Source: Astragalus membranaceus (lineage: Eukaryota > Streptophyta > Magnoliopsida > Fabales > Fabaceae). From it: 64,000 nucleotides of DNA. Under the pieces are notes generated by a model that saw nothing but the letters and a program-made list of their open reading frames with translations, made no database searches and was not told the DNA's origin. The stretch lies in NCBI GenBank assembly GCA_039519185.1, contig CM076848.1, positions 186,246,628 to 186,310,627 on the forward strand, read 5' to 3'. Positions 10,587-19,950 of the stretch are shown here, piece by piece (the stretch's first letter is position 1; each line of letters begins with the position of its first letter). Position numbers and translations under genes: made by a program.

Positions 10587-11421
10587 CACTAGTGCAAAAT
10601 CAGCTTGAAAAAGCACTATTTTGAATCAGGTGTTTGAATAACCGATTCCAAACATGGACGCGGTGGCAATTTTGCAATTAAATGGAGAGTTTAGAGATTT
10701 CTTCAGACATTTCAAATCGGTTGTTTGAACAACTGATTACAAATGCGTACATTTAGAATCCGTTTTTTATTCAACCGATTATAAAGGTTTGTTCAGACAT
10801 ATTGAATCGGTTGTGTAAACAACCGATTCGTAATATGCACATTTCAAATCGGTTTTATAAACAACCGATTATTAAAGTCTTTTTTATTATCTCCAAACTT
10901 TTCACGATCTCTATCTCATTCGCACTTACGCTCTCTTCCCCTCCTTCTCTCGTTGCAGTTCTTTTCCTCTCCCTCTCTCGTTGCAGATCTCTTCCTCTTC
11001 CTTGTTGGCTCTCTTCCTCCCCTCTGACTCTGTTGCTCTCTTCTTCTCAGTCACTGTTCTAAACGAAAGAGCTGAAGCAGAAAGAAGAAAAAGAAAGAAT
11101 AACGAAGGAAGAAGAAGAAGAACATAACAGATCGAACACTGAATGGAAACTACAGAACGAAATCGCTCCATTTAGGTATTTTCTAGGGTTTTCCTGAGCT
11201 TTATTTTTGAAATACCCAATTAAATACTTTCAGGTACTTCTAGGGTTTGCTTGAGCTTTATCTTTGAACATGACTAGAGTCACTGTGTTTAGCTACCGAA
11301 GCATTCTTGGAATTGACATTGATTCTGGTGAGATTCTTATCCTTTCCAATCTCTATTTCACAATCATCAAGTTTAATTTTAGGTTTGCTCTTTATATGTT
11401 CCTAATTCGCACTCTGGTTAG
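10587..11421 (+). mobile_element. CACTA transposon end inserted in Tat pol
   Basis: The insertion starts exactly at CACTAGTGCAAAA (10587), directly after Tat integrase sequence. Its first about 300 bases hold five hairpin-like subterminal units built from AATCGGTTG and CAACCGATT (10618-10875), typical of CACTA transposase binding arrays. Then follows a pyrimidine-rich leader (10890-11060). No matching right terminus (a TTTTGCACTAGTG end) is present. About 150-200 Tat codons between RNase H and integrase are also missing. I infer a later deletion that removed the rest of the CACTA element and adjoining Tat sequence. Confidence 0.7.
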
Positions 11422-12803
11422 GTACTTTTGTAACACTGGATCATAAGCGCCAAATGCAGCGTTGATCTGAGAGACTACTAAAAGCGAATCTGTGTGAAGC
11501 TCAACTAGTGTTGCACCGAAGTCTCTGGTCAACTGTAGGCCGGCTATGCAGGCCTCATACTCTGCTTGATTGTTGGATGTGGAGAACGAAAAATGTCAAG
11601 GATACTTCAATCATTATTCCTTCCGAGTTTTCAAGTATTAGGCCTGCTCCACTTCCCTTACTATTTGAGGACCCGTCCACGTGAAGAGTCCACGCTGCCT
11701 CCACGTTGCCATATTGTGAAACTGTCGTCATTTCGGTCACAAAATCTGCCAAGATCTGAGCCTTCATGGTTGGTCTTGACTCGTACTTGATTCCAAACTC
11801 TGAGAGCTCGACTGCCCATTTAATCATTCTCCCAGCCAGACCAGGGCGATGGAGGATTTGTCTGATTGGTTGGTTTGTTCGAACTACCACTTGATGTGCT
11901 ACGAAATACGGTCTGAGGCGCCTGGCTGCAATTACTAGCGCCAGGCAGACCATTTCCACCTTCTGGTATCTCAACTCTGGGCCCTGTAATGCCTTACTTA
12001 CGAAGTATACCGGCCTCTGGTCAGTGTTGGTTTCTCTGACCAGCACCGCGCTTAATGCCTCATCGGCAACTGCGAGGTATAAATACAGGGTTTCACCTTC
12101 TTCAGGACGTGTTAAGATGAGTGGTTTGGAGAGGGTTTCTTTTAAAAGGTTCAGCGCCTGCTCTTGCTCGGCGGTCCAGTCGAATTTTGTTTCCTTCTTG
12201 AGTAGTTTGAACAAGGGTAGAGACTTGTGCGCCGCTTTTGAAATGAAACGAGATAAAGCCGCTATCATGCCGGTAAGCTTTTGAATTTCTTTCTTTGTAG
12301 TTGGTGAAGTCATTTCGGTCACCGCCCTACACTTATCGGAGTTGGCCTCAATACCTCTCTCAGTGAGATAGAAACCGAGGAATTTCCCCGCTCGAACCCC
12401 GAAGGTGCACTTTTCCGGGTTTAATCTCATGTTTTTTTGAATTTCCGAGAATACTTCGGTCACATCTTTGAGATGGTCTGGATAATTTTTACTTTTAATT
12501 ATGATGTCATCAAGATATACTTCGATCACCCGACCAATTTGTTTCTTAAAGACATTGTTCATCATCCTTTTATAGGTTGCCCCGGCGTTTTTGAGCCCGA
12601 AGGGCATTATGCGATAGCAATAATTTCCTTGTTCTGTCATGAACGCCGTTTTCTCTTGATCTGGCGGGAACATTGGGATTTGGTTATATCCCGAGTATGC
12701 TTCCATAAAAGATAATAAACGAAAACCCGAGGCACTATCAACTAATTTATCTACGCAAGGAACGGGGAAGGCGTCTTTTGGACATGCCTTGTTAAGATCA
12801 GTA
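11422..12803 (-). pseudogene. Tat-lineage reverse transcriptase and RNase H (C-terminal part, broken)
   Basis: The minus-strand frame from 12803 carries RT motifs in order: YTDLNKACPKD, SGYNQIPM, the catalytic YLDDII (usual YVDD, Val to Leu), FLGFYLTERGIE, then the RT thumb/connection, tether and RNase H with LHVDGSSN. A frameshift near 11600 shifts RNase H into another frame; recognisable residues (NNQAEYEAC-like, TDS) continue to 11422. The 5' part of RT is on the other side of the copia insertion. The first residues of the long ORF that reaches 12853 are copia LTR sequence and not protein of this element. Confidence 0.9.
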
Positions 12804-13163
12804 TAATCTGTTGAACCAAGGGTAAAACAGTCCTTTATTTTGAATGATAACAAATTACATATATCTACTAATCTTTCACATTGAGCAAAGTGCAGGACTT
12901 ATTTTAAAAGGAAGAAGACTCAAAAAGGAGAAGCTTGAAGAAGAAGCATAATAAGAAGTTCAAAACCCTAAATTGAGTCTAAGCCTTTTTTAGGACTCTA
13001 TGTAAAGGTCCTATCACCTAAAGTGTGTGGCACTTTAGCTATTGAGAGAGATGACTTTTCAAAACATGCATGATGCATAAAAATAGTTTTGAAAGAATAT
13101 TTTACAAAACTGCATGCATGCATAAGGTGGCAACCAAAACTAAAGAAATTTTTTTGAAGCAAA

Positions 13164-13462
13164 AGAATCGATTTCACTACATTACATATACTAAGAATCG
13201 ATTCCTTCTTGGTTTCCTTAGCCTAGGAATTGATTCTCAAGTCATTCCTTGGATTAATGAAATCGATTCTCAAGTCTTTCCTTAGCTTATGAAATCGATT
13301 CCCTATGCTTCTAAATGAACTAAGAATCGATTCTCAGGACAACCATATGGCCTGAAAATCGATTCACTCCTTTCTTCATAAACAATGAATCAATTCTTTT
13401 ATTTTTTAAAGGCAATGAATCGATTCCTTCACATTTTAACTTGGTCTATGAATCGATTCTTC
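13164..13462 (+). repeat. Array of GAATCGATTC palindromes in U3
   Basis: About ten copies or one-base variants of the 10-bp palindrome GAATCGATTC in 300 bp, separated by 15-35 bp of unrelated sequence. The array ends about 50 bp before the TATA box. The same array is present in the 3' LTR at about 20306-20604; one copy (GAATCAATTC at about 13387) is intact GAATCGATTC in the 3' LTR. Confidence 0.9.
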
Positions 13463-13507
13463 ACCTATATTAAATGTTTGTCAAAAAATTTCAACGGTGC
13501 CTAAGCC

Positions 13508-13515
13508 TATAAATA
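13508..13515 (+). promoter_or_regulatory. TATA box of the copia LTR
   Basis: TATAAATA in the middle of the LTR, followed about 30 bp later by CACCACTG and a pyrimidine-rich leader, fitting a U3/R border. The 3' LTR has the same site near 20650. Confidence 0.7.
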
Positions 13516-13950
13516 CATAGGTTGAGCTTCACCTTCAGACAACACCACTGCTCACAATTTCTTCTCTACTCTCTCATATTCGAATCTCTATAGATCTATT
13601 GCTCCTCATTGTTTTATTTTTATAAGCTTTTGATTTTAAATTGTTATATCTTTTTTCAAAAGCTGTTTATAGATCTAGATCTGAGATCCTGTGCTCCAAC
13701 TGTTTTGAATCTTGTTTTTCAAAAACTTTGTTTTTTTCAAAATCATATCTATATTTTTAAAAGCTTTCAAGCAACCTCAACTTCTATTGTTATATCAATT
13801 TTGAAGTGGTTGCAAAAGCAAGATCATCCCTCATCTTATAGAGCATCTATAATATCCTAAGATCACTCATCTCTCTCAGTTTCTAAATTGACTCATTCTC
13901 TGAAGTGATTGGATCATAGAACTCTATTGTGTAATTTATTTTATTTCAAG

Positions 13951-14116
13951 GTGTTTTTGAAATCCTGGGCTTTGTACTTGGGTCTCTCAATCAAGTGATT
14001 GAGTTGGTGTTTTGAAAACCTGGGCTGTGTACTTGGGTCTCTCAATCAAGTGATTGAGTTGGTGTTTTGAAAACCTGGGCTGTGTACTTGGGTCTCTCAA
14101 TAGGGTTATTGAGTTG
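13951..14116 (+). repeat. Three tandem 55-bp repeats in the LTR
   Basis: Units start at 13951, 14007 and 14062, each with CTGGGCT-TGTACTTGGGTC and ending near TTGAGTTG. Units 1 and 2 contain the inverted pair CAATCA...TGATTG; in unit 3 it is changed to CAATAGGGTTATTG, which keeps self-complementarity. The 3' LTR has the same three units. Confidence 0.85.
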
Positions 14117-14655
14117 GTTTAGAAATCCTTAGCAAGAGTGCTTAGGTTCTCAATTCAGGGGAATTGAGATTCACTTATATTGGGGTCGACTGTTTGAATC
14201 AAACTCTCTTCAATATAGTGGTTACTAAGTCCAAGGGTTGAAAAGCCTAAGGCCGAGGGCGTAGGGGTTTTATCCCGAACCTCGCTAAATTGCTGTGTCT
14301 CTCTCTCTTCTCTATCTCTTTATATTTTGCACTTTATTTGCTTATAATATTATTATCATATACTTGATATAACTGCTTATCAAATTCTCAATATAACTGT
14401 GCAAATATATCATATTGTAATCTTATCCTGATCTCTCTATCCTTCTTCTCATTACCTATTTTATTGTTGTATACAATATTGATCTGTCCATTCTACTCCT
14501 CTTCTCCTTCTATATTGGTCAAATATTATTATTCCGCATTTAATCCAAACCAATATCGAAAAAGTTTTTTAAATTGAAAAAGAATCCATTAATCACCTAT
14601 AACCTTATTCACCCCCCCTCTAAGGTTACTTTAATAGACTCTCAAGTCTAACAAG

Positions 14656-14667
14656 TGGTATCAGAGC
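14656..14667 (+). other. Primer binding site, initiator tRNA-Met
   Basis: TGGTATCAGAGC two bases after the 5' LTR, the standard copia primer site complementary to the initiator tRNA-Met 3' end. Confidence 0.95.
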
Positions 14668-14730
14668 TAGTAATTGCTTTAGAGCTTTACATCTCGCAAT
14701 TTAAATTAATCCTGTTATATATCTGTGATT

Positions 14731-16593
14731 ATGGGTTCATTCATGAAAGAAGGAATGTCTTTTAATAGGCCTCCTCTATTTGATGGTACTAACTACGATT
14801 ACTGGAGTAGTCGTATGAAATGTCATGTGCAGGCAATTGACTTCACTCTATGGAGAATCATAGTGGATGGTCCTCTAATCCCGATGAAGATCAAGATCAC
14901 AAAACCAGGTAATACTGATGGTGACACTTCAAAAATTCAAGCCACCGGCAAAGCTGAAGAAGTACTGGTGGAAGACATCTACACCATCGACCTGAGTGAG
15001 TTAAGAAAATCTGAGCTTGACAAGATATCCCTAAATGCAAAGGCCATGAATATCCTTCATCTATCACTCTGTGAAGAAGAATATGGTAGAGTAAAAGGGT
15101 GTCAAAGTGCAAAGGAAATCTGGGACTGCCTACAAGCCACTCATGTCGGGACAAGCCAGGTAAAAGATACTAAAATTAGAATTCTCACCTCTGAATATGA
15201 AAGTTTTAAAATGAAAGAAGGTGAGTCTGTCGCAGCAATGCATCAGAGATTAAATTTAATTGTAAACAACTTGAGGGCCTTAGGAAAGAAATACACCAAC
15301 AAGGATTTGAATGGAAAGATCCTTGAATCCTTAACTGGTGATTTCTTCCCTAAGACTTGTGCTATAACCGAAGCCAAAGACATTGGCACTTTACCTCAAG
15401 AAGACCTTATTGGATCATTGCTAGCATTTGAGGTAGTTCTGGCTGCCAAAAAGAATCAAGAAAAAGAAACTGTAAAAGAGAAGAAATCTCTTGCCCTTGC
15501 TGCTAAAACTTCTAAAGTAGCAAGGAAAGAGGTTGAATCTGAAGAAGAAACCGATGATGAAGATATGGCTATGCTTGCCAAAAATTTCAAAAAATTTATG
15601 AGATTCAAAAAGTTTGGAAAGGGTGACTTTTCAAAGAAGTCCGGGTACAACAAAGAAGACAGGTATGAGAAAAAGAATGATCAACCAAGATGTTTCGAAT
15701 GCAACAAACCCGGTCACATCAAAGAAAACTGTTACAAGCTGAAATCTAAGCAAAAGAAAGCAATGAAAGCAACATGGGACAATACAGAAACTGAAAGTGA
15801 GACCGAAGAAGAAGAAGTTGCAAATGCTGTCTGCCTCATGGCAAAAAACACACCTGAAGCAACATGGGACAATCTCAGCACTGATGGTGAATCAGAAGAA
15901 GATGAGCAGACCGACAATGCTGTCTGCAGCATGGCAAATGATACATCAAAGGTAAGCCTTAACTTTTCTAGTCCCTCTACCTCCTCTATGCATGATGATA
16001 TGATTGATAATGACTATAGTAGTCACGATCTGAGTGAAGCTTTTGAGGCTCTATATTTCGAACACGAAAAACTTTTGTTAAAATCCAAGAAACTAACAAA
16101 GAGCAACAAAAGCCTATCCACTCAAATCGAGACTCTTGAAAGTGAAGTCACTAGATTAAAGAATGAACTACACAAATCAGTCAACCTTGAATTTCGAGAA
16201 CTAAAACAAAATTTTGAAAAAGTCAAGGTTGAAAATGAATTTTTGAAAGAATCTTTGAAAAAGTTTGAGGTTGGTGAAAAGACCTTGACTCAGTTGCTTC
16301 ACTCTCAACATCAATATGTTGATAGGAGAGGTATTGGGTACCAAGGAAATTCCACCACCTCCAGCTCAAACAAAAATATCACCTTTGTAGCTTCTACCTC
16401 TAATCATAAACCTACTATCTTCAAATGCACATATTGCCAAAAGGGAAACCATAGCTCTTCTTCATGCCCTATCCGTAAAATATGTGAGCTTGGAACCCTT
16501 GTACCTGTTTGGAAGAAACCAAGGTGGATTGTGAAAGCAAACCCCTTGATGACTAACTCCCAAGGACCCAACAAAAAGGGTACCTCGTGCTAG
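14731..16593 (+). CDS. SIRE-like copia Gag
   Basis: 620 residues from ATG 14731; an in-frame GTG two codons earlier is not needed. Gag is the nucleocapsid precursor that packages the element RNA. The N-terminal third has the copia Gag fold signature (RPPLFDGTNYDYW near residue 11, later a LRALGKKYTN-like segment). A CCHC zinc knuckle CFECNKPGHIKENC starts near residue 321, followed by an acidic tract with three ATWDN-type repeats and a long coiled coil (about residues 430-530). A second CCHC-spaced motif, CTYCQKGNHSSSSC, lies near residue 565. It ends in TAG just before pol, which is in another frame. Confidence 0.92.
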   Translation: MGSFMKEGMSFNRPPLFDGTNYDYWSSRMKCHVQAIDFTLWRIIVDGPLIPMKIKITKPGNTDGDTSKIQATGKAEEVLVEDIYTIDLSELRKSELDKISLNAKAMNILHLSLCEEEYGRVKGCQSAKEIWDCLQATHVGTSQVKDTKIRILTSEYESFKMKEGESVAAMHQRLNLIVNNLRALGKKYTNKDLNGKILESLTGDFFPKTCAITEAKDIGTLPQEDLIGSLLAFEVVLAAKKNQEKETVKEKKSLALAAKTSKVARKEVESEEETDDEDMAMLAKNFKKFMRFKKFGKGDFSKKSGYNKEDRYEKKNDQPRCFECNKPGHIKENCYKLKSKQKKAMKATWDNTETESETEEEEVANAVCLMAKNTPEATWDNLSTDGESEEDEQTDNAVCSMANDTSKVSLNFSSPSTSSMHDDMIDNDYSSHDLSEAFEALYFEHEKLLLKSKKLTKSNKSLSTQIETLESEVTRLKNELHKSVNLEFRELKQNFEKVKVENEFLKESLKKFEVGEKTLTQLLHSQHQYVDRRGIGYQGNSTTSSSNKNITFVASTSNHKPTIFKCTYCQKGNHSSSSCPIRKICELGTLVPVWKKPRWIVKANPLMTNSQGPNKKGTSC

Positions 16594-16600
16594 GTGTTAA

Positions 16601-19600
16601 ACAATTCTTTTGCAGGTTGGTCCCTCAGCTAAAAAGAAAAATGTGTGGATGGTTGATAGTGGTTGCTCAAGGCATATGACTGGTGATGCTTCACTGTTTC
16701 TAAAACTGAGCAACAAAGCTAGTGGATCTGTAAAGTTTGCCAACAATGAATCTGCTCAAGTAATAGGTAAAGGTTGTGTGGGTAAGGAAAACACAATTAA
16801 AATTAAAGATGCTTTATTAGTTGATGGCGTTAAATTTAACTTACTAAGTGTTAGTCAACTATGCGATAATGATTTTGATGTGCACTTTTCTGTTGATAAA
16901 TGTGTTATCACCCATCTGACTTCTAAACTCTACATTACTGGCTTTCGAGAAAACAATGTATACTATGTTGATTTTGATAATGTAAGTGATGATATAGTAT
17001 GTATGCCTACCTTGATTGATGATATGAATTTGTGGCATAGACGCTTAGGGCATGCTAGTATAGAACATCTATCTAAGTTAAGTAAGAATGAACATGTTAG
17101 AGGTCTACCTAAATTGAAATTTGAAAAAGGCCAATTATGTGATGCATGTCAACTTGGTAAAATGCACAAAACCTCTTTTAAATCAAAACCTGTTATTTCC
17201 ACCAAAAATGTGCTTGAACTGCTACATCTTGATTTGTTTGGTGAAATTGATGTCGTAAGTCTAGGAGGGTCTAAGTATGTCTTTGTTATTGTTGATGATT
17301 ATTCTAGATATACTTGGGTTATCCTACTTGCAAATAAAAGTGATGCTTTTAACGAGTTTGCTAAGTTGTGCAGAAAGCTACAAAATGAGAAAAACTTAGC
17401 CATCAAAGAAATTAGAAGCGATCATGGAGGAGAATACGAAAATTCATCATTCAAGACTTGGTGTGAAAAGTATGGCATTCATCATAACTTTTCAGCTCCA
17501 AGAACTCCTCAACAAAATGGTGTAGTTGAAAGAAAGAACAGAACTATACAAGAGATGAGCAGGACAATGCTGAATGAGCACAACCTTCCCAAATACTTCT
17601 GGGGTCATGCAGTGGATACAGCGTGTCATGTACTAAATCGTGTATACTTAAGGCCATCTCTCAACAAAACACCATATGAGCTGTGGAATGGTAGAGCTCC
17701 AAACATTTCATACTTCAAAGTCTTTGGAAGTAAGTGCTTCATTCTTAATACAAAGGACAAGTTGGGTAAGTTTGATGCTAAATCAACTGAAGGTATTTTT
17801 ATGGGTTATTCAAATCATAGTAGAGCTTATATCGTTTACAATAAAATTGATAAAACTATGCAAGAATCTATTCATGTTTCTTTTGATGAAACTAACCCTT
17901 TTGATAAGAAAGCTGCTAATGATGAGGATGAAGTGATTGAAGTGATAAAAAATAGATCACCTGAAACTAACAGTGAAAGTGTAGAAGAAGCCGAGGAGGA
18001 AGCTGAACCTCCAGAAGAAGTTATAGTGGAACAAGAGCCCCAAGACATTGATGATCATCTCCATGGAAGAACTCACGATGATCTGCCCAAAACATGGAAA
18101 TCAGTTCGAGATCATCCCATGGAGCAAATTATTGGTAGTCCATCAAAGGGGGTAACAACTCGCTCCTCTCTTAATCTTTTATGCTTTCATAGTGCTTTTG
18201 TCTCTCAAATAGTTCCAAATAATATCAAGGAAGCTTTAAATGATCCAGAGTGGATTTTGTCAATGCAAAAAGAACTTGAACAATTTGAAAGAAATAAAGT
18301 TTGGCACTTAGTTGAAAAACCGGTCGATCGGACCATCATAGGAACTAAATGGGTTTTTCGCAACAAACTTGACGAAAATGGAACAATTTTATTAAACAAA
18401 AGTCGTCTAGTAGTTCAAGGTTTTAATCAAATCGAAGGGGTGGATTTTGAAGAAACTTTTGCTCCTGTGGCTAGATTGGAGTCCATTAGGATAATTTTGG
18501 CATTTGCCTCCTACATGGATTTCAAACTACATCAAATGGATGTCAAAAGTGCCTTCCTAAATGGTTTCTTAGAAGAAGAAGTTTATGTAAAACAACCCCC
18601 TGGTTTTGAAAAGTTTAAAAATCCCGATCACGTCTTTAAACTTGACAAAGCCCTCTATGGATTGAAACAAGCCCCAAGAGCTTGGTATGAGAGATTAAAC
18701 AAACACTTAATTGCCAATGGTTTCCAAAAGGGTAAGATTGATTCTACCTTATTCCTTAAAACCAAGGGCAAACATATCATAGTAGTTCAAATCTATGTTG
18801 ATGATATTATCTTTGGATCTACTAATGATGATTTGTGCAAGGAATTTTCTGAGATGATGACTAGTGAATTTGAAATGAGTATGATGGGAGAACTTAACTT
18901 TTTCTTGGGACTTCAAGTGAAACAATTAAAAGAAGGAATCTTCATATCCCAAACAAAGTTCTCAAAGGAACTGCTGAAGAAATACAACATGAATGACGCA
19001 AAAGATATCAGCACTCCTATGGCAACAGCAACCAAACTCGATAAAGATGAAAACGGTAAACCTGTAAACGAAACTATGTATCGAGGTATGATAGGTAGTC
19101 TCTTATACTTAACTGCCTCCCGTCCTGATATTATGTTTGCTGTATGCTTATGTGCCCGATTTCAAGCATGTCCTAAAGAATCCCATTTAACAGCCGTTAA
19201 AAGAATTCTTAGGTATGTTAAAGGGACCATAGACTTTGGTTTGTGGTACCCGAAATCGAGTACTTTTGATTTGATTGGTTATTCTGACGCTGATTTTGCA
19301 GGTTGCACTCTTGATAGAAAAAGTACCAGTGGCACATGTCATTTTCTTGGTCCTTGTTTGACCTCCTGGTCTAGTAAGAAGCAGAACAGTGTTGCTTTAT
19401 CCACAGCTGAAGCTGAATATGTGGCTGTTGGAAACTGCGTCGCACAAGTTCTGTGGATGAAACAAACTTTGCAAGACTTTGGTCTAATTTTCGAAAATGT
19501 GCCTGTTTTGTGTGATAATACAAGTGCCATAAATATTGCTAGGAACCCTATACAACACTCTAGAACTAAACATATAGACATACGACATCACTTTATTAGA

Positions 19601-19744
19601 GATCATGTGTCTAGGGGGAGCATTGAACTAAAATTTGTAGGCACAGATGACCAACTAGCAGATATTTTCACAAAACCCCTAGCCGAAGCTCCTTTTTGTA
19701 AAATCCGTAGAGAGCTAGGGATGCTTGACTATGCTAGTTTATGA
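16601..19744 (+). CDS. SIRE-like copia Pol (protease, integrase, RT, RNase H)
   Basis: A frame of over 1040 residues without an ATG at its start; the open frame begins just after a stop at 16598-16600. Domains in order: aspartic protease DSGCSRHMTG near the start; integrase zinc domain (LWHRRLGHAS...CDACQLGK); integrase core with HLDLFGEID, RSDHGGEYEN and NGVVERKNR giving D, D and E; RT with the catalytic YVDDIIFGS; RNase H with YSDADFAG, STAEAEY and LCDNTSAI. No internal stop. All catalytic residues I can check are present, so the enzyme may be functional. Expression needs joining to gag by splicing or recoding, or independent initiation. Confidence 0.93.
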   Translation, partial: TILLQVGPSAKKKNVWMVDSGCSRHMTGDASLFLKLSNKASGSVKFANNESAQVIGKGCVGKENTIKIKDALLVDGVKFNLLSVSQLCDNDFDVHFSVDKCVITHLTSKLYITGFRENNVYYVDFDNVSDDIVCMPTLIDDMNLWHRRLGHASIEHLSKLSKNEHVRGLPKLKFEKGQLCDACQLGKMHKTSFKSKPVISTKNVLELLHLDLFGEIDVVSLGGSKYVFVIVDDYSRYTWVILLANKSDAFNEFAKLCRKLQNEKNLAIKEIRSDHGGEYENSSFKTWCEKYGIHHNFSAPRTPQQNGVVERKNRTIQEMSRTMLNEHNLPKYFWGHAVDTACHVLNRVYLRPSLNKTPYELWNGRAPNISYFKVFGSKCFILNTKDKLGKFDAKSTEGIFMGYSNHSRAYIVYNKIDKTMQESIHVSFDETNPFDKKAANDEDEVIEVIKNRSPETNSESVEEAEEEAEPPEEVIVEQEPQDIDDHLHGRTHDDLPKTWKSVRDHPMEQIIGSPSKGVTTRSSLNLLCFHSAFVSQIVPNNIKEALNDPEWILSMQKELEQFERNKVWHLVEKPVDRTIIGTKWVFRNKLDENGTILLNKSRLVVQGFNQIEGVDFEETFAPVARLESIRIILAFASYMDFKLHQMDVKSAFLNGFLEEEVYVKQPPGFEKFKNPDHVFKLDKALYGLKQAPRAWYERLNKHLIANGFQKGKIDSTLFLKTKGKHIIVVQIYVDDIIFGSTNDDLCKEFSEMMTSEFEMSMMGELNFFLGLQVKQLKEGIFISQTKFSKELLKKYNMNDAKDISTPMATATKLDKDENGKPVNETMYRGMIGSLLYLTASRPDIMFAVCLCARFQACPKESHLTAVKRILRYVKGTIDFGLWYPKSSTFDLIGYSDADFAGCTLDRKSTSGTCHFLGPCLTSWSSKKQNSVALSTAEAEYVAVGNCVAQVLWMKQTLQDFGLIFENVPVLCDNTSAINIARNPIQHSRTKHIDIRHHFIRDHVSRGSIELKFVGTDDQLADIFTKPLAEAPFCKIRRELGMLDYASL

Positions 19745-19950
19745 TTTTGTTTCACCCCACCTCCTTTTTGATGAAAACAAAGGGGGAGAGAATATTATTA
19801 TGCATGTTATATATGGGGAGAAAATATTATGCTCATGTTATATATGGTATTATGCTGATTATTGTTTTGCATATGCTTAGGGGGAGCCGTTTTTTAAGAT
19901 TTTTAATCCCTATGCATAATGTAATTTGTTATCATCAAAAAGGGGGAGTT
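19745..19950 (+). other. 3' internal tail and polypurine tract of the copia element
   Basis: Contains several G/A-rich tracts (AAAGGGGGAGAG, TAGGGGGAGCC) and the terminal tract AAAAAGGGGGAG at 19937-19948, two bases before the 3' LTR. No env-like ORF. Confidence 0.85.

Larger units (their letters stand above)
12809..14653 (+). repeat. 5' LTR of the SIRE-like copia element
   Basis: 1845 bp, TGTTGAACC...GTCTAACA. It holds an array of GAATCGATTC palindromes (13164-13462), a TATA box (13508-13515), a T/C-rich transcribed leader, and three copies of a 55-bp repeat (13951-14116). Confidence 0.95.

Noticed and set aside
12809..12853. ATG-like start of the Tat RT frame in the copia LTR
   Set aside because: The frame opens by chance in LTR sequence; true RT homology starts after the insertion point at 12803.
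13164..13462. CRISPR-like array of short repeats
   Set aside because: Plant LTR; repeats of only 10 bp, variable spacing, palindromic, no cas genes; a U3 palindrome array fits.
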